Shown here: piece after piece, positions 43,724 to 53,062 of the stretch | How the letters are laid out: each line of letters opens with the position of its first letter | How positions within the stretch are numbered: the first letter of the stretch is position 1 | Assembly (NCBI RefSeq): GCF_000420085.1 | Contig: NZ_ATUG01000001.1 | Location: 186,001 to 250,000 of the forward strand | Length of the DNA: 64,000 bases | Reading direction: 5' to 3' | From: Desulfospira joergensenii DSM 10085 | Lineage (GTDB): Bacteria > Desulfobacterota > Desulfobacteria > Desulfobacterales > Desulfobacteraceae | Made by a program: the position numbers and the translations under genes | The notes under the pieces: generated by a model | Database searches by the model: none | Told to the model about the DNA's origin: nothing | What the model saw: the letters and a program-made list of their open reading frames with translations, nothing else

Positions 43724-44809
43724 TTATCCGAGGATAATTTCAGTGATTCTTTCGGCTGCATGTCCGTCCCAGAACTCCGGCTTCCGGCCTGTTTTCCACT
43801 GACCGGCCATGATCCGTTCAAAGGCATCCAGAATTTTTTTACCGGAGGTACCGACCAGTTCATTGGTTCCCTGGGTGACGGTTATGGGCCGCTCTGTATT
43901 TTCGCGAAGGGTCAGGCATGGAATCCCCAGGGCAGTTGTTTCCTCCTGAAGGCCGCCGGAATCCGTTAGGGCCAGCTTCGCATCTTTCCAGAGGTTGAGA
44001 AATTCCATATAAGAGAGGGGCCGGGTCAGGGTAATGGCCGGGGGAGGCTGAATACCAAAGGCATCCATGTTTTTCCGGGTCCTGGGATGGATGGGAAAAA
44101 TCAGGGGAAGGGTTCGGGATATCCGGGCAAGGCAATCAAATATCGCCTCCAGAGTTTCCCGGTGATCGACGTTGGAAGGCCGGTGAAGGGTTACCACACC
44201 ATATTGGGGATGAGTCGATTTATATTTGCCGGATTCCAGGTTATCTTTGGCCATTTTCTCCAGTTTGGAAAGCTGATAATAGAGGTTATCGATCATTACA
44301 TGGCCTACAAAATGGATCATTGAATCCGGTTTACCTTCCTTCCTGAGGTTGGCCATGCCCTGCTCTTCAGTAACAAAAAACAGGTCTGAAATGGCGTCTG
44401 TTACCATCCGATTGATTTCTTCGGGCATATTCAGGTCAAAACTGCGCAGGCCGGCTTCCACATGGGCCACTTTGATGTGCATTTTCTTGGCAACAATGGA
44501 ACAGGCCAGGGTAGAGTTGACATCCCCCACAACCATGACCAGATCGGGACTGTCTTTTTCACAGATGGCTTCAAATTCAACCATAATCTTTGCCGTCTGT
44601 TCAGAATGGGTTCCCCCGCCCGCCCCCAGATTGTAATCCGGATTCCGGATTCCCAGTTCCTCAAAAAAGACATCGCTCATGTTCTGGTCATAATGCTGGC
44701 CCGTGTGAATAATTTTGTATTCGATCTCAGAATTTTGCTCAAATGCCCTTGCAATGGGGGCAATTTTCATAAAATTGGGTCTTGCACCCGCAATCAAAAA
44801 AATCTTCAT
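43724..44809 (-). CDS. wecB: UDP-N-acetylglucosamine 2-epimerase (non-hydrolysing)
   Basis: A 361-residue WecB/MnaA-type enzyme. IAGARPNFMKIAPIARAFEQ, IIHTGQHYDQNMSDVFFEELGI, VVGDVNSTLACSIVAKK, HVEAGLRSFDLNMPEE, VTLHRPSNVD and SGGLQEETTALGIPCLTLRENTERP are all present. It makes UDP-ManNAc for polysaccharide synthesis. The protein differs from family norm only in having LGAGGGTHSEQ. Confidence 0.94.
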   Translation of the reverse strand: MKIFLIAGARPNFMKIAPIARAFEQNSEIEYKIIHTGQHYDQNMSDVFFEELGIRNPDYNLGAGGGTHSEQTAKIMVEFEAICEKDSPDLVMVVGDVNSTLACSIVAKKMHIKVAHVEAGLRSFDLNMPEEINRMVTDAISDLFFVTEEQGMANLRKEGKPDSMIHFVGHVMIDNLYYQLSKLEKMAKDNLESGKYKSTHPQYGVVTLHRPSNVDHRETLEAIFDCLARISRTLPLIFPIHPRTRKNMDAFGIQPPPAITLTRPLSYMEFLNLWKDAKLALTDSGGLQEETTALGIPCLTLRENTERPITVTQGTNELVGTSGKKILDAFERIMAGQWKTGRKPEFWDGHAAERITEIILG

Positions 44810-45195
44810 GGTCCACGGTCCTTTTTAAAACGGTTGATAGGGTAAGTTGAAAGAAAACTCGAAAAAGCCTATAGCTCCGCCCTGTCGGCTACATGACCGA
44901 CCGGCTCTACCTCATGACTTAAACCATCTACCCCTTGAAAAGGCAAGTGATTATTACATAAAATATATATTCGTTTTTGGTTACCCTAGTAACATTTTCA
45001 TTTTAGGATTACCGAATTGGGAACCATACTTGAAATCTCCATAAAATGCTTGGACTTGTTTGCCAAATCCAAGCATTTATTTGCTATCAAAATCTAAAAG
45101 ATAACATCGGCAATCGCAGGTATGCCCTCCCGGAACGAAGAGTCCCGTATTCATTCAAGATGGCAGATTTCCCATATACCCATTGAACGGAATGA
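44810..45195. other. Intergenic region with a strong hairpin
   Basis: About 386 bases without a supported gene. It contains an 11-base perfect stem (45044-45054 with 45068-45078). The rest shows no homology I can place; it may include the lost 5' part of the pseudogene that follows. Confidence 0.45.
45044..45078. repeat. Perfect 11-base hairpin
   Basis: AAATGCTTGGA and TCCAAGCATTT flank a 13-base loop (CTTGTTTGCCAAA). There is no T run of terminator length. Part of this element recurs near 59630 with two mismatches, but without the second arm. Confidence 0.6.
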
Positions 45196-45618
45196 ATTAA
45201 AAAACCGGACCTGGGACTTATCCCCGAATTCAACGGTACAACACTCTCAGGCCTGGCTACCTCAGGTTCAATTGGATTTAATACCGCACTTTCAGACCTG
45301 CTTGACGCTTACACAATTCCAGATCTGACCCTATTTGAAATGGATGTACTTGGCCTTTTCAACGATATCATTGATGCAGATGAATTCGCCAACCTAACCG
45401 AGCCCTGGAAAGGCACCGGAGCCGATCCCAGCACTTATCTATTCCGGGACAATGTCCACCCCACCACCCGGGGCCATTGGTTTTTGGCAGATTATGCGAT
45501 AAAAGTTCTGTCCACGCCGCTTCGCTCTGGTTTTCTCATGATGGGTGCCGGGATTGTCTGTCTGGTCGGTTTCAGGAGAAAAACCGCCTGGCCCAGCCTT
45601 ATATTACTTTTTTATTAA
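45196..45618 (+). pseudogene. 5'-truncated SGNH/GDSL hydrolase with PEP-CTERM-like tail
   Basis: An open frame that begins just after a TGA and has no normal start reads PDLGLIPEFNG, then TALSDLLDAY, LTLFEMDVLGLFNDII and FRDNVHPTTRGHWFLADYAI. These are the last SGNH hydrolase blocks in order, including the catalytic Asp-x-x-His (DNVH). The N-terminal block with the nucleophilic serine is missing. The tail TPLRSGFLMMGAGIVCLVGF followed by RRK resembles a PEP-CTERM sorting signal (Pro motif, membrane segment, basic end). A terminator starts at its stop codon. It is probably a dead remnant; expression of a short form from ATG 45340 is unlikely. Confidence 0.7.
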
Positions 45619-45652
45619 AAAAGCACTGCAATAGCCGGCAGTGCTTTTTTTT
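45617..45652 (+). terminator. Rho-independent terminator
   Basis: AAAAAAGCACTGC (45617-45629) pairs with GCAGTGCTTTTTT (45638-45650) and runs into eight T residues. It ends the pseudogene transcript and shields gspF. Confidence 0.9.
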
Positions 45653-45768
45653 ATTTGGACAACAAAGTTAAATCCGGTATAACTACCTGCAGTCAAGGGA
45701 ACGCCTGCGGTCAGACGGCAAGGCTTGACAAAAAAGAGGTTTGGCTAATCCATAGGGGAATTTTATCT

Positions 45769-47004
45769 GTGGCAGTTTTTGAATATAAGGCACTGAATCG
45801 GAAGGGAAAGAAAGTATCCGGCATCATCGATGCCGAAAGCGGTTCAGCCGCAAAGGCCAAGCTTCGGAGCCAGTCCATCTTCCCCACCTCCCTGGATAAA
45901 ATGGATTCTGATTCTTCAGGGGCCAGGGCAAAACCAAAACCTGAATTCTCCGGTTTTGCCGTATTCTCCAAGGTGAGTTCTTCCGAACTTTCCATGATCA
46001 CTAGGCAGATGTCTACCCTTTTATCCGCAGGGTTTCCCCTGGTCAAGGCCGTGGCCACCCTGGTGCCCCAGGCAAAATCCAAGACCATGTACAAGGTGTT
46101 GTCCCGGGTCAAGGATGCCATTGAAGAGGGATCCAGCTTTGCAAAGGCCCTTGCCCTTTATCCCGGCGTTTTTTCCCCCATCTACATTAACATGGTCAAT
46201 GCCGGAGAATCCTCGGGAACCCTGGAGATCGTTCTGGAGCGGCTGGCCGATTTTACGGAAAACCGGGAGGATTCAAAGAAAAAAATCCAGGCCTCCCTGG
46301 CCTATCCCGTGCTCATGTCCCTGATCGGCTTCGGGGTTCTGCTCGTTCTTCTGACCTATGTGGTGCCCGGAATCGTCAATATTTTCTCGGACATGAACCA
46401 GACCCTTCCCCTGCCCACGCTCATCCTCATTACTGTGAGTTCCTTTTTCAGATCCTGGTGGTGGCTCATCGTTCTCATGCCCTTTCTATTTTTCCTGATG
46501 ATCGTCCTGATCCGGAAAAATGAAAAAGGAGCATTTGTCATCGACAAGATATTGATCTCCCTTCCCATTACCGGCAATCTTCTGAAAAAACTGATCGCAG
46601 CCCGGTTTACACGGACCCTGGGGTCGTTACTGGACAACGGGGTTCCCATGCTCACGGCCCTGGACATCACCAAGAGCATTGCCGGCAACCGGGTGGTTTA
46701 CGAACTGATTCTCAAGGCCTCGGACAAGGTTGAACAGGGAGGGGAACTGGGTGAGGTCCTTGGCCGGAGCAAGGAATTTCCCTACCTGGCTTCCCAGATG
46801 ATCAAAATCGGAGAAACCAGCGGTGAAATGGAGAAAATGCTGGAAAAGACAGCCGATCTTTTTGAAAAAGAAGTCCAGACGGCCATTACAGCCGCCACCT
46901 CCCTGATTGAGCCCTTTATCATTCTTGCCATGGGGATCGTGGTGGGGGGGATTATCATGGCAATCTGCCTGCCCATCTTCGAGATCAATCAGCTCATCCA
47001 ATAA
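45769..47004 (+). CDS. gspF: Type II secretion inner-membrane platform protein GspF
   Basis: A 411-residue protein (family about 405). GTG at 45769 with GGGGAA upstream gives VAVFEYKALNRKGKKVSGIIDAES, the normal GspF N-terminus; the open frame upstream is not coding. LSMITRQMSTLLSAGFPLVKA and ALYPGVFSPIYINMVNAGESSG mark the first T2SSF domain and FTRTLGSLLDNGVPMLTALDI the second. Three membrane segments are visible. It links the GspE motor to the pseudopilus. It is the only gsp gene on the plus strand and converges on the TPR gene. Confidence 0.95.
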   Translation: MAVFEYKALNRKGKKVSGIIDAESGSAAKAKLRSQSIFPTSLDKMDSDSSGARAKPKPEFSGFAVFSKVSSSELSMITRQMSTLLSAGFPLVKAVATLVPQAKSKTMYKVLSRVKDAIEEGSSFAKALALYPGVFSPIYINMVNAGESSGTLEIVLERLADFTENREDSKKKIQASLAYPVLMSLIGFGVLLVLLTYVVPGIVNIFSDMNQTLPLPTLILITVSSFFRSWWWLIVLMPFLFFLMIVLIRKNEKGAFVIDKILISLPITGNLLKKLIAARFTRTLGSLLDNGVPMLTALDITKSIAGNRVVYELILKASDKVEQGGELGEVLGRSKEFPYLASQMIKIGETSGEMEKMLEKTADLFEKEVQTAITAATSLIEPFIILAMGIVVGGIIMAICLPIFEINQLIQ

Positions 47005-47045
47005 AAGCGGGAGCAGCGAGTAAAGCCTGCTAAAGACTTCACCGA

Positions 47046-47993
47046 TTAAAACTCAAAATCGAACAGCAAACCATACTCATCATGGCCAAGGGCCGGCTTG
47101 ATGGAAAGGGTTTGGCTAAGGATCTTAACGGTCTGGGCCCGGTTGTGCTTATGGGCTGAAGAGATAGAACCGTAGATGTTCCCCGTGTAAAAGCCGGTTT
47201 CAACAAAGCCGATCACACCGGCCAGGGGTTTATTGCCGTCCTCCCAGGCTTTAAAGGTTGCAGCCATGAGGCCGGCATTGATCAGCAAGGTGGTAAGGGC
47301 ATCCTTGTATCGTCCGCAATAGGCAAAGCCTCCTCCCGGAATGATGGATAGAGTGCCGGCAAGGACAGGATCCTTTTTGGGTGCGCGTTCGGCCTGGTCA
47401 ATGAGGTCCAGGTATTGTTCGATTCCGTATGCTGCGGCTCCGGAATCGGATATGCTCATGATGGCCTGCTTTGCCTTTCCAAGGGAACCCGGGACCGAGT
47501 CTGCGGCCTCTGCCAGAAATATCCGGCCCAGGGAAAGATGAATTCTGTCCCTGGTTGGGGTATCTTCGGCCAGCTTGAGAAAATTCTGAAGCACGATCTG
47601 GGCGTATCCCATGTTGCCCATTTTTTCAAATGCCCGGCTCTGGTAAAAATAAGCCTCCCCTGTGACCGGGTCCGGGCTGTCCGCCAGGATGATGGTGTTA
47701 AAGATCTTTGCCGCTTCATAGTACTCTTTCATTTCGAACATGCACAGGGCCATATTGAACCGGGCCCGGTCCGCGTCTTTGCTGTCCGGGAAAAAATGAA
47801 GAAACCGCCTGAATTCCACCCTGGCGGCTGAATAATCTTTCTCATTTAAAAGTTTGACCGCATATTCATACTGCATGGCCGGGGTGATGACCAGTTCCTT
47901 TTCCGATGCATGACCGGGCTGATCCGGCAGCAGCAGAATGAGAAGAAAAAAGAGGCTTCTGATCGGTAGAGACCTGTAAAGAAAAGAGATCAT
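47046..47993 (-). CDS. Periplasmic/outer-membrane TPR protein
   Basis: A 315-residue protein with an N-terminal signal (SLFFLLILLLPDQPGHASE). TPR-like repeats cover residues 35-200 (YEYAVKLLNEKDYSAARVEFRRFL, ARFNMALCMFEMKEYYEAAKIFNTII, AYFYQSRAFEKMGNMGYAQIVLQNFL). The C-terminal part has IIPGGGFAYCGRYKDALTTLLINAG and GFVETGFYTGNIYGS, a pattern of membrane-associated proteins with short glycine-rich hairpins. Function unknown. It overlaps the YidD-like gene by 4 bases and sits downstream of gspE, so it may belong to the secretion operon. Confidence 0.75.
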   Translation of the reverse strand: MISFLYRSLPIRSLFFLLILLLPDQPGHASEKELVITPAMQYEYAVKLLNEKDYSAARVEFRRFLHFFPDSKDADRARFNMALCMFEMKEYYEAAKIFNTIILADSPDPVTGEAYFYQSRAFEKMGNMGYAQIVLQNFLKLAEDTPTRDRIHLSLGRIFLAEAADSVPGSLGKAKQAIMSISDSGAAAYGIEQYLDLIDQAERAPKKDPVLAGTLSIIPGGGFAYCGRYKDALTTLLINAGLMAATFKAWEDGNKPLAGVIGFVETGFYTGNIYGSISSAHKHNRAQTVKILSQTLSIKPALGHDEYGLLFDFEF

Positions 47994-48346
47994 GGGCTTT
48001 TTTTCTCTTTAAACCACCAGAAGTCATTGTTCTCCACCGGATCAAAGACCTTTGTCTCCCCCCTGACCCAGACATGCCTTGAGAGCCGGACCTCATCCCT
48101 TCCGCACCGGACCAGACGGTCACAGGCCATGATCCAGCCCAGGACAGGTCCATGCTTTTGTATTGCCTTTCCGGCATATTCGGAACAGGTGGGATGCATG
48201 GGACACCTTGCCCCGTCAATGGGGGATATATGTTCCTGGTAAAATCGAATGAAAAGATTATCGGCTGAGGCCGGGGCTGCAGACATCAGAAGACCCATCA
48301 GGAGAATGTTTATCCTTATCCGAGTATTTTTTGTTTTTTTGTTCAT
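47990..48346 (-). CDS. YidD-like protein with signal peptide
   Basis: A 118-residue protein. ISPIDGARCPMHPTCSEYAGKAIQKHGPVLGWIMACDRLVRCGRDE matches the YidD (membrane insertion efficiency factor) core, including CxxxPTCSxYA and RLxRC. Unlike usual YidD it starts with a cleavable-looking signal (ILLMGLLMSAAPASA) and has a different C-terminal end (DPVENNDFWWFKEKK). It would therefore be outside the cytoplasm. It lies between gspE and the TPR gene on one strand, with coupled overlap to the latter. Confidence 0.78.
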   Translation of the reverse strand: MNKKTKNTRIRINILLMGLLMSAAPASADNLFIRFYQEHISPIDGARCPMHPTCSEYAGKAIQKHGPVLGWIMACDRLVRCGRDEVRLSRHVWVRGETKVFDPVENNDFWWFKEKKSP

Positions 48347-48370
48347 ACGCTTCCTGGGTAAGCAAACCCA

Positions 48371-50062
48371 TCACTCCTGGGTAACCCGCAACACCTCACC
48401 GATGGATGTCAGCCCCTTGAGTACCTTTGACATGCCGTCCTGCCTCAGGGTGACCATACCGGCTTTCAGGGCAGCGTGCTTGATCTGGTTGGAGTCGGAA
48501 GTCTGCAGGACCAGGCTCTTGAGATTATCGTCCATGACCATGATTTCAAAGATGGCTTCCCTGCCGGAATATCCTGTGTTAAAGCATTTTGAACATCCCC
48601 TGGGCTTGAACGCCCGGCGGCCGATATACTCCTGGCCCACCCCGTTCAGGGTTTGTATATGGGAGGGCTCGATCTCATACTCCTCCCTGCACTCCTTGCA
48701 GAGAAGACGGACCAGGCGCTGGGCAATGACCGCGTTAACCGAAGAGGAAATCAGATAGGGCTCCACCCCCAGGTCCACCAGACGGGTTACGGCCCCGGCT
48801 GAATCGTTGGTATGGAGGGTTGAAAAGACAAGGTGACCGGTCAGGGCGGATTGAATGGCGATCTCAGCGGTTTCAAGGTCCCGGATCTCCCCGATCAGGA
48901 TAATATCCGGGTCCTGGCGGACGATGGACCGCAGTCCCTTGGCAAAGGTAACTCCGGTCTTGGCGTTCACCTGGATCTGGCCGATCCCCTTGAGGTTGTA
49001 TTCCACAGGGTCCTCAATGGTGATGATGTTCTTATCCGGTGAGTTGATCTCAGTCAGGGCGGCATAAAGACTGGTGGTCTTGCCCGAGCCTGTGGGGCCG
49101 GTGACCAGGACGATCCCGTTGTGCTGGCGAATGATCTTATGAATGAGCTGATAATTTTTATCGGAGATCCCGAATTCGGAAAATTCCAGGAAATACCCGG
49201 ACTTGTTGAGCAGCCTCATGACCAGGCGTTCCCCATAGGCCGTGGGAACAGTGGAAATCCGGATGTCGATTTCCTGATCCCCGATTCTCACCTGGGCCCT
49301 GCCGTCCTGGGGCACTCTTTTTTCTGCGATGTTCATCTTGGCCATGACCTTGATCCGGGAAATCAGGGAGGCCTGGACCCCCTTGGGCGGGGTGAGCATT
49401 TCATAGAGAATTCCGTCGATCCTGTACCTGACCTTTAGTACATCCTGGAAAGGCTCAATGTGGATGTCACTGGCCCCGGCCTTAACCCCCTGGGAAATCA
49501 TATGGTTCACCAGCCGGATCACCGGAGCGTCACTGGTGTCGTCCAGAAGATCTGCGGTCTCCTCAAAATCATCAATGATGGTGAACCCGCCTCCCTCCAT
49601 ATCTTCCACCAATTGCTGGGCGCTTTCCCCGGACCGGTCGTACAGGGCGTTGATGGCCGTCAAAATCTGGTTTCTCGGGGCCAGCACAAGAGAGTACCCG
49701 CTTAAGTTGAGCAGGGCGGCGATATCATCGACTCCGCTAAGATCGGAAGGATCGTTCACCGCGATAAGGGGTTCTTCCCCGTCCTTTGCCAGGGGGGCCA
49801 TGCAGTATTTTTTAAGAAAGCTGCGCGGGATATCTCCTGTCCAGTCATCTCTGACATGATCCATGGAAAGAACCGGAATGAACTCAATGGAATACACCTG
49901 TGCCACGGCTTCCAGGACCTCGTTCTCCAGGAACAGCTTGGTCTCGATGACCGATTCCATCAGATTTGAAGGATCCCGTTCATAGGCAGCCCTGACCTTT
50001 TCCCGGACCTCCTTTGACAGAGGGGTTTTTTCATGGATGATATCCAGCAGATCGTCAATCAT
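48371..50062 (-). CDS. gspE: Type II secretion ATPase GspE
   Basis: A 563-residue GspE. AAGGTG before the ATG at 50062 fixes the start. The N-terminal N1E region precedes SDIHIEPFQDVLKVRYRIDGILYEM, Walker A GPTGSGKTT near residue 321, the Asp box ITIEDPVEYNLKGIGQIQVN, Walker B DPDIILIGEIRDLETAEIA and HTNDSAGAVTRLVDLG. A tetracysteine zinc site is seen as CKECREEYE and CSKCFNTGYSG. It powers pseudopilus assembly from the cytoplasm. Confidence 0.97.
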   Translation of the reverse strand: MIDDLLDIIHEKTPLSKEVREKVRAAYERDPSNLMESVIETKLFLENEVLEAVAQVYSIEFIPVLSMDHVRDDWTGDIPRSFLKKYCMAPLAKDGEEPLIAVNDPSDLSGVDDIAALLNLSGYSLVLAPRNQILTAINALYDRSGESAQQLVEDMEGGGFTIIDDFEETADLLDDTSDAPVIRLVNHMISQGVKAGASDIHIEPFQDVLKVRYRIDGILYEMLTPPKGVQASLISRIKVMAKMNIAEKRVPQDGRAQVRIGDQEIDIRISTVPTAYGERLVMRLLNKSGYFLEFSEFGISDKNYQLIHKIIRQHNGIVLVTGPTGSGKTTSLYAALTEINSPDKNIITIEDPVEYNLKGIGQIQVNAKTGVTFAKGLRSIVRQDPDIILIGEIRDLETAEIAIQSALTGHLVFSTLHTNDSAGAVTRLVDLGVEPYLISSSVNAVIAQRLVRLLCKECREEYEIEPSHIQTLNGVGQEYIGRRAFKPRGCSKCFNTGYSGREAIFEIMVMDDNLKSLVLQTSDSNQIKHAALKAGMVTLRQDGMSKVLKGLTSIGEVLRVTQE

Positions 50063-50105
50063 ATTTTCACCTTGGGGTGGGAGTTGTCTTACCCCGCCCG
50101 AGGCC

Positions 50106-52115
50106 TCACTCCTTTTTATCTTTCCCCAAACGGTTGAGCTTGTCGTAGAGGATGATTTCACCCTTTTTTAGGGAATTGATGTCTTTTCTTTTTTCCTGGT
50201 AGATTTTACCGGCTTCCAGGGGATTTTTCACCACTTTTGGAGTCAAAAACACGTAGAGGTTTGTTTTTTCCTTGCCCTCGTTCACGTTCTTGAAGGCCCA
50301 GCCTATAACAGGAACGCTTCCCAAACAGGGAGTTTTCGCCTCTGTCACGCTCACGCTTTCGTCGATGAGCCCGCCAATGACGACACTATTGGCATCCTCC
50401 ACGATAATGGTGGTCTCAATCTGGCGCTTCAGGGTTGTGGGCCGGTCATTGGAGGTTTCTCCGCTGGCCGAGGTCAGCTTGGTCAGTTCCTGGTAGACAT
50501 TGAGCCGGACCAGCCTGTCCTTGCTGATCTGGGGAGTGATCTTAAGAGTGATGCCCACATCCTTGTACTCATAGGAGCTGTAGGTGTCCGTGCCCGACTC
50601 GGCTGCCGAACGGGTCTGGTAGGGAACATTCTTTCCCACGGTAATGGATGCTTCTTCGTTTTCCATGGTCAGAATCTGGGGAGTGGAAATGATGTTCACG
50701 TCCTCGTCGCTCTGGTAGGCATTAACCACTGCGGATATATCCGGAAAAGTCACTCCCCCGATGCTGAATTCCTTACCCAGAACCCCCACGGAAAATCCCT
50801 TGGCCAGTTTGCCGTCCGAGAGTGAGTTGAGATTGGAGAAACCACTGTCTCCGGTTCCCCCGAAGCCGCCGACAACGGCCCTGTTTCCCCCGTCGAAATC
50901 ATTCCCGGCCTGCCATTCCGTCCCGATGTTCAGGCCCCGGGTCACATTGACCTCCATGATCAGGCATTCGATATAGACCATGGCCCTCGGGATATCCAGC
51001 TTGGAGATGACTTCCTCCAGCACCGGGTAATCCTCCTTATCCGCCATGATGATCAGGCTGTTGGTGGCCTTGTCGGCCAGGATTTTTATACTGGTGGACA
51101 GGATCGGGGCTTTTTTCTGGCCCGTTGTCGTTTTCTGACTGCTTTTGTCCGAAGGAATTTCCGTAAGCACCTTGACCAGATCCTCGGCAATGGCATGTTC
51201 CAGATAGTAGACACGGATCTTTTCCTCTCCCCGGGGCACTTCCTGGTCCAGCAGGGCAATCAAACTTTTGATCTTCTCCGTTTCAACCTTGCTGGCCAGC
51301 AGGATAACGGAATTGGTCCTCTCGTCGGCCACGAACTTAACAGCCATGTCCGTACTCTGCTTGGTTTTTGTTCTCTTGGTCCGGGCCGTGAAGATGGATG
51401 AAAGATTCTGGACCATTTTTGAGGCATCGGCATATTGAACGGGAATCACGGATATCTTCTGCCCGATGGACTGGACATCAATGGCTTCCACAATCTTCAG
51501 GAGCCGGTCAATGCTCGAAAGGGTGGCCGTAATAATCAGCATATTGGTATCTGCGTAGGAGAGGACAACACTGCCTTTTGGAACCAGGGGGGTGAACAGA
51601 TTCTTGATCTGATCGGAGCTGGCATATTCCAGGGGCACCAGCCGGGTGACGATCCTGTCATCCAGGCTCCCGGATCTGCCCGGACCGGTCACGATGCGGG
51701 TGTCCAGGTTGTCGGCCTTGGCCTTGGGGGTCGGGATAATCTTGATCACCTTACCCGACTCCACCGTGGAAAACCCGTTGATATCGAGGACAGACTGAAA
51801 AACTTTATAGGCATCTGCTACGGATATCTTGGTTGGAGAGATAATGGTCACATTCCCCTTTACCCGGGAATCCACCACGAAATTTTTCCCGGTCAGTTTG
51901 CTCATGAACTTGATGAACACGTTGATATCCACATTGTTAAAGTCTATGGATACATATTTTGAATTCCCCTGTTCCGGGATTACCGGATCCGCTTCCTGTC
52001 CGGATTCCTGTTCCGGCGGATCGGCAGCATAACTGCCCGGGCCGGAAAACCCCGCACAAAGCACAAGTAAAAGAAAAATTGGGAGAACCAATCTTCTGTT
52101 AACACACATTATCAT
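50106..52115 (-). CDS. gspD: Type II secretion secretin GspD
   Basis: A 669-residue secretin. Signal peptide near residues 5-30; N0-N3 domains (YVSIDFNNVDINVFIKFMSKLTGKNFVVDSRVKGNVTIISPTKIS and later repeats), then the barrel with NIISTPQILTMENEEASITVGKNVPYQT and VVIGGLIDESVSVTEAKTPCLGSVPVIGWAFKN. It forms the outer-membrane channel. The ATG at 52115 overlaps the gspC stop (ATGA), with AGGAG just upstream. Confidence 0.97.
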   Translation of the reverse strand: MIMCVNRRLVLPIFLLLVLCAGFSGPGSYAADPPEQESGQEADPVIPEQGNSKYVSIDFNNVDINVFIKFMSKLTGKNFVVDSRVKGNVTIISPTKISVADAYKVFQSVLDINGFSTVESGKVIKIIPTPKAKADNLDTRIVTGPGRSGSLDDRIVTRLVPLEYASSDQIKNLFTPLVPKGSVVLSYADTNMLIITATLSSIDRLLKIVEAIDVQSIGQKISVIPVQYADASKMVQNLSSIFTARTKRTKTKQSTDMAVKFVADERTNSVILLASKVETEKIKSLIALLDQEVPRGEEKIRVYYLEHAIAEDLVKVLTEIPSDKSSQKTTTGQKKAPILSTSIKILADKATNSLIIMADKEDYPVLEEVISKLDIPRAMVYIECLIMEVNVTRGLNIGTEWQAGNDFDGGNRAVVGGFGGTGDSGFSNLNSLSDGKLAKGFSVGVLGKEFSIGGVTFPDISAVVNAYQSDEDVNIISTPQILTMENEEASITVGKNVPYQTRSAAESGTDTYSSYEYKDVGITLKITPQISKDRLVRLNVYQELTKLTSASGETSNDRPTTLKRQIETTIIVEDANSVVIGGLIDESVSVTEAKTPCLGSVPVIGWAFKNVNEGKEKTNLYVFLTPKVVKNPLEAGKIYQEKRKDINSLKKGEIILYDKLNRLGKDKKE

Positions 52116-53062
52116 TCATCTCCTTTATTGTCCGTATCCTGATCATCTCCATTGTTCCCATCCTGCTCCGGAAGAGATGAAATCACATATTGGCCGTCTT
52201 CCACATGGTAAAGGATTTCTTTTTCTTTTCCCCGTCTCAACAGACTTATCTTGGCATTGTCGGCTTCCTTGATCTCCGTATACAGATTCAAGGCATCCTC
52301 TGCCGTGACAATGGTTGTCCCGTTGATCTCCTTGATGATATCGCCGTTTCTCAGCCCCACCTGCCTGAAAACGGAATTGGGCCGGATCCCGTAGACCATG
52401 AGCCCGTCTGCTTCCCCATCGGAAAAATGGGGTCTTATCTTCACCTGCCTCATCAGGGTGGAAAGTTCATCCGAGCCGGGACCCTCCTGGAACACCCGGC
52501 TCAAGGCCGGCGGCACAGGAACGGATTTGGAAGAAGATCCCTTAAACGTCCGGGAGATCCCCTTTCTCTGGGTTTCTTCCATCTCAAGAATCTGATCCTT
52601 GCCTTTGTAACGGAGCACAACCGCATGGCGCATGATCTTCTTTAGAGTTGCCTCCTGAACATTGTCTCCGATCTCATACAGGGACTGTTCCCGCTTCTTC
52701 TTGTCCTCGATCACGGCAAAGACGGTTTCCCCTCCGGTGACGGTTCCCCACAGAACCAGTTTCAGTTCCGTGGGCTCCAGGTTTTCAGTTGAAATTTCTT
52801 CCGGATCCGAATCGGCCGGATTCTGTTTTTCCGCTTCCAGATCGACCTTAAATAGATTTCTTTTAATGATGGCATTATACCGGCTCCGGATCATCCGGCC
52901 ACCCTTCTCATTCCTGTTCTCTTTGCCGGTCTCTTGGCTGTCCGCCTCGCGGGCAGGGAGCTCAAACCTGTCCGGAAGCATCTTCTTGTACATGATATCG
53001 ACGCTGAAATATGCCGCGCCCATGACCAGGAGTGCATGTATGATGGCAAATGAAATTTTCAT
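52112..53062 (-). CDS. gspC: Type II secretion protein GspC
   Basis: A 316-residue protein with one membrane segment at the N-terminus, a homology region (YNAIIKRNLFKVDLEAEKQN to LVLWGTVTGGETVFAVIEDK) that contacts GspD, and a C-terminal PDZ domain (DGLMVYGIRPNSVFRQVGLRNGDIIKEINGTTI). It couples the inner-membrane platform to the secretin. It overlaps gspN and gspD by 4 bases on each side. Confidence 0.93.
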   Translation of the reverse strand: MKISFAIIHALLVMGAAYFSVDIMYKKMLPDRFELPAREADSQETGKENRNEKGGRMIRSRYNAIIKRNLFKVDLEAEKQNPADSDPEEISTENLEPTELKLVLWGTVTGGETVFAVIEDKKKREQSLYEIGDNVQEATLKKIMRHAVVLRYKGKDQILEMEETQRKGISRTFKGSSSKSVPVPPALSRVFQEGPGSDELSTLMRQVKIRPHFSDGEADGLMVYGIRPNSVFRQVGLRNGDIIKEINGTTIVTAEDALNLYTEIKEADNAKISLLRRGKEKEILYHVEDGQYVISSLPEQDGNNGDDQDTDNKGDE

